Assembly (NCBI GenBank): GCA_947598425.1
Contig: CANQFH010000064.1
Location: 1 to 5,589, forward strand
Length of the DNA: 5,589 bases
Origin: an uncultured Bacilli bacterium
GTDB lineage: Bacteria; Bacillota_I; Bacilli_A; RF39; UBA660
Direction: 5' to 3'
In this document: positions 1-3,080 of the stretch, in pieces
How the letters are laid out: every line of letters begins with the position of its first letter
Numbering within the stretch: the stretch's first letter is position 1
Notes under the pieces: model-generated
The model's input: the letters and a program-made list of their open reading frames with translations, nothing else
What the model was told of the DNA's origin: nothing
Database searches by the model: none
Position numbers and translations under genes: made by a program

Positions 1-5
1 CATTT

Positions 6-49
6 AAAAATCTCTCAATCTAGCATAAACACTAGGTTTGAGAGATTTT
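6..49 (-). terminator. 12-bp hairpin with U-tract (terminator or attenuator)
   Basis: Bases 7-18 (AAAATCTCTCAA) are perfectly complementary to bases 38-49 (TTGAGAGATTTT). CTAG at 20-23 can pair with CTAG at 32-35 to extend the stem. Read on the minus strand, the stem ends in five T (10-6). Read on the plus strand it is followed by TTTTGCTTTTC, so it could act in both directions. It lies about 150 bp after the spoVAE stop and could end the spore operon. It also starts only about 20 nt after the predicted start point of the promoter at 104-76, so it could instead terminate or attenuate that short transcript. Confidence 0.65.
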
Positions 50-75
50 GCTTTTCTAAAACTGATAAATTCGGG

Positions 76-104
76 ATAATAACATATGTTTGCTAAACTG
101 TCAA
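76..104 (-). promoter_or_regulatory. SigA-type promoter pointing left, extended -10
   Basis: On the minus strand there is a perfect -35 TTGACA (104-99), a 17-bp spacer and a -10 TATTAT (81-76), which matches TATAAT at five of six bases. The -10 is preceded by TGT, the extended -10 motif. Transcription would start near 70 and run off the left edge of the window through the hairpin at 49-6. A 10-bp palindrome, AACATATGTT (81-90), overlaps the -10 and spacer and could be an operator. The target gene is outside the window. An ATG at 3-1 could be its start, but it has no clear ribosome binding site. AT-rich DNA gives false promoters easily, yet this match is much better than background. Confidence 0.55.
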
Positions 105-200
105 TATATTTTTCTTTCTATTTTATTTTTTCACAATAAAAAAGCGTAATAAATAACTACTTTTGTAATTAAATATTACACTTTCATCTCCAAATGTGAT

Positions 201-548
201 CTAATCTTTTGGCTTAAATATTAAAGTAAACACAAACGAGAATACAACTACACTAACTATTGCTATTCCTGAAGAACAAAGCATATTAGAAAATATTCCT
301 AACACCCCGGCTTCTTCATAACCAGCAATTCCTGCCGAATATAACATGTGACCAAAATTCGCAATCAAAGCAGTTGCACCAGCTCCACACCAAGCTACAA
401 TCTTATCATAAACTCCTATAAATGAAAGAAAGGCTCCAATTACGGTCACGCCACTTGTAATATGTCCCGGTGTTAACTTAGTATTATCCAATACTATTTG
501 ACAAATAAGACAAACAACCCCTGCAAACAAAAATGCTTTAATGTACAT
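201..548 (-). CDS. spoVAE: Stage V sporulation protein SpoVAE (SpoVAEb type), DPA uptake membrane protein
   Basis: This is a small integral membrane protein of the SpoVA system, which carries Ca-dipicolinic acid across the inner spore membrane during sporulation and germination. Hydrophobic segments lie near residues 2-21, 30-46 and 90-111 of 115. Family signatures are visible: KLTPGH (24-29), GAGATALI (55-62) followed by FGHML, and a C-terminus ending in FKPKD. From memory these match Bacillus SpoVAEb, which is about 116 residues long. The start at 548 was preferred over 578 and 551 because a strong GGAGG (559-555) lies 6 nt upstream and the protein then begins MYIKAF, as in the family. The gene overlaps the end of spoVAD by 11 bp, which suggests translational coupling. 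The stop is TAG. No SpoVAEa or SpoVAF follows in the window. Confidence 0.9.
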   Translation of the reverse strand: MYIKAFLFAGVVCLICQIVLDNTKLTPGHITSGVTVIGAFLSFIGVYDKIVAWCGAGATALIANFGHMLYSAGIAGYEEAGVLGIFSNMLCSSGIAIVSVVVFSFVFTLIFKPKD

Positions 549-1521
549 CATTAACCTCCAAACTAACCGCATGGGCAATCGCCGGAATCGGAGTTTTTTG
601 ATTTACAAAAGTCCTACTATGAAGCGCACCCGTGCCAATAATTAAGATTTTCTTATATTTACCTAAATTTAAAATTTTACTAAACAAAACTAAAGGTAAA
701 CAAGCTGGTCCCGAACCTCCAGCATAAGTATCTTGACTTTTCAAATATAATTCACACCCAGCATCTAAATGTTTTCTTAAGTAAATACCATACTTTCTTT
801 TAAAATATTCTTTAAAAATATCTGATCCTACACACCCTAAATCTCCAGTTAAAATTAAGTCATAATAATCAACATCACGATTTAGTTCATTTAAATGTTC
901 ATGTAATACTTCTGCGGCTGCCGGAGCCATAACTGCTCCTAAATTATTGGCATCACTCACTCCCATTTCGACAACTTTTCCTATAGTTGCGGATTCAATT
1001 TTAATTTTTCCTTCATCTTTTGTTAATAATGTACTTATTCCTGCAGTTGCAGTAAATGTTGAGGTATGAACTTTGGGAGAGCCATATTCAATTGGATAGC
1101 GAAATTGCCTTTCAGCACTCAAATTATGACTACTAGTAATTCCAATTACCTTTTTAATATTTTTAGAAGTTAAAAACATACTTCCTACTATCAAGGACTC
1201 AGGAAAAGTTGCACAAGCACTATATATTCCTAAAAGAGAGATGGGAAAATATTTACTTGCATAACTAGTTGCTGAAATTTGATCTAACAAATCACCACCA
1301 ACTAATAAATCAATATCAGTACCATTTAATTTATTCTTTTCTAATATTCGGTCTATCACTACTCTTTGCATTTTTGCCTGAGCTTGCTCAAAGGTCTTTT
1401 CTCCATAATAATAATCATCCATTTGAAAATCTAACTTTTTAAGTTTGCTATTACTTTCTAAAGGACCTGCCAAGGTTACATAATCATTTAAATAAATATT
1501 ATTGAATTTTAAACTAGCCAT
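538..1521 (-). CDS. spoVAD: Stage V sporulation protein SpoVAD, dipicolinic acid-binding thiolase-fold protein
   Basis: SpoVAD is the soluble, membrane-associated subunit of the SpoVA complex. It has a thiolase/KAS-III-like fold and, in Bacillus, binds dipicolinic acid. The 327 residues are close to the usual ~338. Visible landmarks are GGDLLDQ (75-81), a nucleophile-like Cys103 in YSACATFPES, the very characteristic SSHNLSAERQFRYPIEYG (130-147), GAVMAPAAAEVL (195-206), DLILTGDLGCVGS (221-233), AGGSGPAC (267-274) and GTGALHS (296-302), ending PIPAIAHAVSLE. The start at 1521 has AAAGGTGG (1535-1528) six bases upstream. It overlaps the spoVAC stop by 8 bp, and its own end overlaps spoVAE. The protein has no signal peptide or membrane segment, as expected. 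The reading frame is full length and intact, so the locus does not look decayed. Confidence 0.95.
   Translation of the reverse strand: MASLKFNNIYLNDYVTLAGPLESNSKLKKLDFQMDDYYYGEKTFEQAQAKMQRVVIDRILEKNKLNGTDIDLLVGGDLLDQISATSYASKYFPISLLGIYSACATFPESLIVGSMFLTSKNIKKVIGITSSHNLSAERQFRYPIEYGSPKVHTSTFTATAGISTLLTKDEGKIKIESATIGKVVEMGVSDANNLGAVMAPAAAEVLHEHLNELNRDVDYYDLILTGDLGCVGSDIFKEYFKRKYGIYLRKHLDAGCELYLKSQDTYAGGSGPACLPLVLFSKILNLGKYKKILIIGTGALHSRTFVNQKTPIPAIAHAVSLEVNDVH
555..559 (-). promoter_or_regulatory. Ribosome binding site deciding the spoVAE start
   Basis: The minus strand reads TTTGGAGGTTAATGATG. GGAGG is 6 nt from the second ATG (548) and only 3 nt from the first (551), so 548 is the better start. 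The site lies inside the last codons of the upstream part of spoVAD. Confidence 0.7.
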
Positions 1522-1951
1522 ATATAACCACCTTTATTAACACTAATAAAAAGGCACTTACAATTCCATATAAGATAACACTTCCTGCTAATTTAAAGAT
1601 ATTAGCGCCTATCCCGGTAATTAAGCCATCCTTCTTATAATCAAGGCAAGCACTCTGAATACTATGGGCAAAACCTGTTGTTGGAATAATTAAACCACAC
1701 TTAGCCTTAGAAACCCAATTATCAAATTTGCCAATTGCAGTCATAAAAGATGCAAAAAGGATTAAAATAAAAGCTAACCAAGCACAGGAATCTACTCTTG
1801 AAAAACCAAATGATTCCATTAAAATGTTCACAATAACCTCACCAATAAATCCCACTAAGCCTCCAACTAAAAAAGCTATAATGGCATTTTTTAACTTTGG
1901 CTCTTTTGGTGATAATTCTTTAACCAATTTTTGATATTCTTCTTTATTCAT
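1514..1951 (-). CDS. spoVAC: Stage V sporulation protein SpoVAC, inner spore membrane channel subunit
   Basis: SpoVAC is a membrane protein of the DPA transport complex. In B. subtilis it behaves as a mechanosensitive channel. The 145 residues match the usual ~150. A hydrophilic N-terminus (1-20, with PKEPKLKNA as the family-like lead-in) precedes hydrophobic spans near 22-44 and 56-74 and a long C-terminal hydrophobic stretch at about 111-143. The conserved PTTGFAHSIQSA (90-101) and GANIFKLAGSVI (115-126) segments correspond to the GFANS and TNMFKLAG segments of Bacillus SpoVAC. The start at 1951 has GGTGAG (1960-1955) just upstream. The stop TAG overlaps the spoVAD start. The gene begins 43 bp after the sigma gene, and that gap carries a SigG-like promoter. 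SpoVAA and SpoVAB, which precede spoVAC in Bacillus, are absent, as in many Clostridia. Confidence 0.93.
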   Translation of the reverse strand: MNKEEYQKLVKELSPKEPKLKNAIIAFLVGGLVGFIGEVIVNILMESFGFSRVDSCAWLAFILILFASFMTAIGKFDNWVSKAKCGLIIPTTGFAHSIQSACLDYKKDGLITGIGANIFKLAGSVILYGIVSAFLLVLIKVVIYG

Positions 1952-1965
1952 TTTCTCACCATTTT

Positions 1966-1995
1966 TATTATGAAGCCATTTTAATTATTTTATAC
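1966..1995 (-). promoter_or_regulatory. SigG/SigF-like promoter for spoVACDE
   Basis: The minus strand has GTATA (1995-1991), an 18-bp spacer, and CATAATA (1972-1966). These fit my recollection of the Bacillus SigG pattern, GHATR at -35 and CATNHTA at -10. The -35 begins on the last base of the sigma gene stop codon. In B. subtilis the spoVA operon is SigG-dependent, so the position makes sense. A caveat is that the start point would fall near 1959, within the ribosome binding site, giving a leader of only about 8-10 nt. The base composition also makes a chance match possible. Confidence 0.4.
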
Positions 1996-2636
1996 TACAT
2001 TTGTAAATACTCTCGCATCTTTGTAATTCCCTTTTTCTCATATCTAGAAACCATTACCTGAGTCATATTTAATTTTTTAGCAACTTCACTCTGGGTTAAA
2101 TCTTCAAAATATCTTGATCTGATTATCTCTTTTTCATCATCATTTAAGACTTCTATACTATCATCGATTAATATTTTAGTATCAAAATCTTCTCTTTTGC
2201 CACCTATATGTTCATAAAGGATTCCCTCTTCATCATTAGCTATATCTAACGACATTATTTGATAAGCACTAGAACATGCCATATCAATGTCTATTAATGG
2301 AATATTCAAATATTCTGCTAATTCCTGATTACTAGGTATTTTAGCTAACTTCTGAGCTAAACGATATCTCGCCTCTTCTACCTTTTTATATAATTTTAAT
2401 ATATCTTTAGATACTTTTAATTCTTTATTTCCTGCCAGTAAATACATTTCTCCAAAAATATAATCATAAGCATAAGTAGAAAATTTTGTGTTACCATCTT
2501 TATTATAATTTTTTAATGCTTTTAGTAATCCAACTACTCCAGCTTGAAATAGATCATTTCTTTCTATTCCATAAAACTTCTTAGTTAAATCCCATATCAT
2601 CCTTTCATTATCTTTTATTATCTTTTCATAATTCAC
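1995..2636 (-). CDS. sigF: Sporulation sigma factor, SigF-like (sigma-70 family)
   Basis: This RNA polymerase sigma factor is inferred to be the forespore sigma SigF from its place between a SpoIIAA-like gene and spoVA. From the GTG start it has 213 residues, shorter than Bacillus SigF (~255). Region 2 is clear: NDLFQAGVVGLLKALKNYN (27-45), then KFSTYAYDYIFGEM (51-64). A region 3-like helix set (about 80-125) has IPSNQELAEYLNI. Region 4 (about 157-211) has a helix-turn-helix, DLTQSEVAKKLNMTQVMVSR, very like the QSEVAERLGISQVQVSR of SigF. The GEI-QRFIRDDG stretch of region 2.4 in SigF is replaced here by GEMYLLAGNKELKVSK. The start GTG at 2636 was chosen over a TTG at 2654 because GAGGTG lies 8 nt upstream and the TTG has no binding site. 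The gap to the STAS stop is 5 bp, leaving no room for spoIIAB. A SigG-type factor is the main alternative. Confidence 0.82.
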   Translation of the reverse strand: MNYEKIIKDNERMIWDLTKKFYGIERNDLFQAGVVGLLKALKNYNKDGNTKFSTYAYDYIFGEMYLLAGNKELKVSKDILKLYKKVEEARYRLAQKLAKIPSNQELAEYLNIPLIDIDMACSSAYQIMSLDIANDEEGILYEHIGGKREDFDTKILIDDSIEVLNDDEKEIIRSRYFEDLTQSEVAKKLNMTQVMVSRYEKKGITKMREYLQM

Positions 2637-2641
2637 CCTAT

Positions 2642-2974
2642 CTACACCTCGCAAATTTTATAGATAGTCTTTTCTGATGATAATATTTTGATACGCAAGC
2701 GTTTTAGTTTCCAAGATATATCATTATTTACTTTGCATAAAAATATTTTACCTTTATTTTTTCTCACTTTGCATTTGGTATTTAATAAAGCATCTATTCC
2801 TGACTCATCAATACTTTTTAATTTATCTAAATTATATATGACATATTTTATTTTGTGTTTAGTGATTACTGGTACCAAATAATTATTTATTTTATAACTA
2901 TTCTTTCTATTTAAATTACCATCTAATCTAATAAAAAGTATTCCTTTTTGATACTCTAAATCCATTTTTAACAT
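2642..2974 (-). CDS. spoIIAA: Anti-sigma factor antagonist, SpoIIAA-like STAS domain protein
   Basis: This is a single STAS domain of 110 residues (Bacillus SpoIIAA is about 117). In the known system SpoIIAA releases SigF from the anti-sigma kinase SpoIIAB and is switched off when SpoIIAB phosphorylates Ser58. Visible here are the first strand ILFIRLDGNLN (12-22), the central strand KYVIYNLDKLKSIDESGIDALL (43-64) and KGKIFLCKVNNDI (74-86). D56-E57-S58-G59 matches D56-S57-S58-G59 of B. subtilis, so the phosphoacceptor is kept. The start at 2974 was chosen over 3004, 2989 and 2965. AGGTGA (2984-2979) lies just upstream, the longer frames lack a binding site, and this start gives the family numbering. 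The C-terminus is basic (KLKRLRIK) and divergent. No SpoIIAB follows. An RsbV-like antagonist is possible on sequence alone, but the neighbours favour SpoIIAA. Confidence 0.82.
   Translation of the reverse strand: MLKMDLEYQKGILFIRLDGNLNRKNSYKINNYLVPVITKHKIKYVIYNLDKLKSIDESGIDALLNTKCKVRKNKGKIFLCKVNNDISWKLKRLRIKILSSEKTIYKICEV
2645..2650 (-). promoter_or_regulatory. Ribosome binding site deciding a GTG start for the sigma gene
   Basis: GAGGTG (2650-2645) forms the last two sense codons of the STAS gene and sits 8 nt from the GTG at 2636. The STAS stop TAG (2644-2642) lies between them, so the two genes are probably translationally coupled. Confidence 0.6.
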
Positions 2975-2978
2975 ACAT

Positions 2979-2984
2979 TCACCT
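2979..2984 (-). promoter_or_regulatory. Ribosome binding site deciding the spoIIAA start
   Basis: AGGTGA lies 4-5 nt before the ATG at 2974. The ATG at 3004, which would lengthen the protein by ten residues, has only AT-rich DNA before it. Confidence 0.6.
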
Positions 2985-2995
2985 GCCATTTTAAT

Positions 2996-3024
2996 ATAGT
3001 ACATATTTAGAGTATTTTAAACAA
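2996..3024 (-). promoter_or_regulatory. Tentative SigA-type core promoter for spoIIAA-sigF
   Basis: The minus strand has TTGTTT (3024-3019), a 17-bp spacer and TACTAT (3001-2996). Both hexamers are weak (3/6 and 4/6), which is typical of a promoter that needs an activator. The Spo0A box ends one base upstream of the -35, centred near -40. I found no SigH consensus (AGGANNT, then GAAT) in this interval, although the Bacillus spoIIA promoter is SigH-dependent. Low information in AT-rich DNA. Confidence 0.3.
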
Positions 3025-3025
3025 C

Positions 3026-3034
3026 TTCGACAAA
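3026..3034 (-). promoter_or_regulatory. Spo0A binding box (0A box)
   Basis: The minus strand reads TTTGTCGAA (3034-3026), a full match to the 0A box TTTGTCRAA. It lies 52 bp upstream of the corrected spoIIAA start, in the only intergenic space before the operon. In Bacillus, Spo0A~P directly activates spoIIA, so both sequence and position fit. I see no second box in the interval. Confidence 0.65.
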
Positions 3035-3051
3035 TGATAGCATAATATGTC

Positions 3052-3080
3052 AAAAAACTAATAGAGAGATTCCATTAGTT
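3052..3080 (-). terminator. Intrinsic terminator of the secreted-protein gene
   Basis: The minus strand has AACTAATGGA (3080-3071), loop ATCTC (3070-3066), and TCTATTAGTT (3065-3056), followed by six T (3057-3052, the first two within the stem). The stem is 10 bp with one G-T pair. The hairpin begins within the stop codon TAA (3081-3079). It should insulate the spore operon from the gene upstream, so that spoIIAA depends on its own promoter. Confidence 0.8.

Noticed and set aside
132..168. Possible second terminator after spoVAE (AAAAGTA and TACGCTTTTTT on the minus strand)
   Set aside because: The stem is about 7 bp with a bulge and almost all A/T pairs. It is too weak to call beside the hairpin at 6-49.
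1728..1934. 68-codon plus-strand open frame
   Set aside because: It is antisense to spoVAC, which is a certain gene, and has a low-complexity Lys/Pro/Ile product.
2637..2654. TTG at 2654 as the sigma gene start
   Set aside because: It has no ribosome binding site. The GTG at 2636 has GAGGTG at 8-nt spacing and gives a better N-terminus.
2688..2882. 64-codon plus-strand open frame
   Set aside because: It is antisense to the STAS gene, has no binding site, and its composition is that of a shadow frame.
3048..3053. Minus-strand TTGACA just after the terminator, as a -35 for spoIIAA
   Set aside because: No acceptable -10 lies 16-18 or 21-22 bp downstream, and the first bases belong to the terminator T-run.
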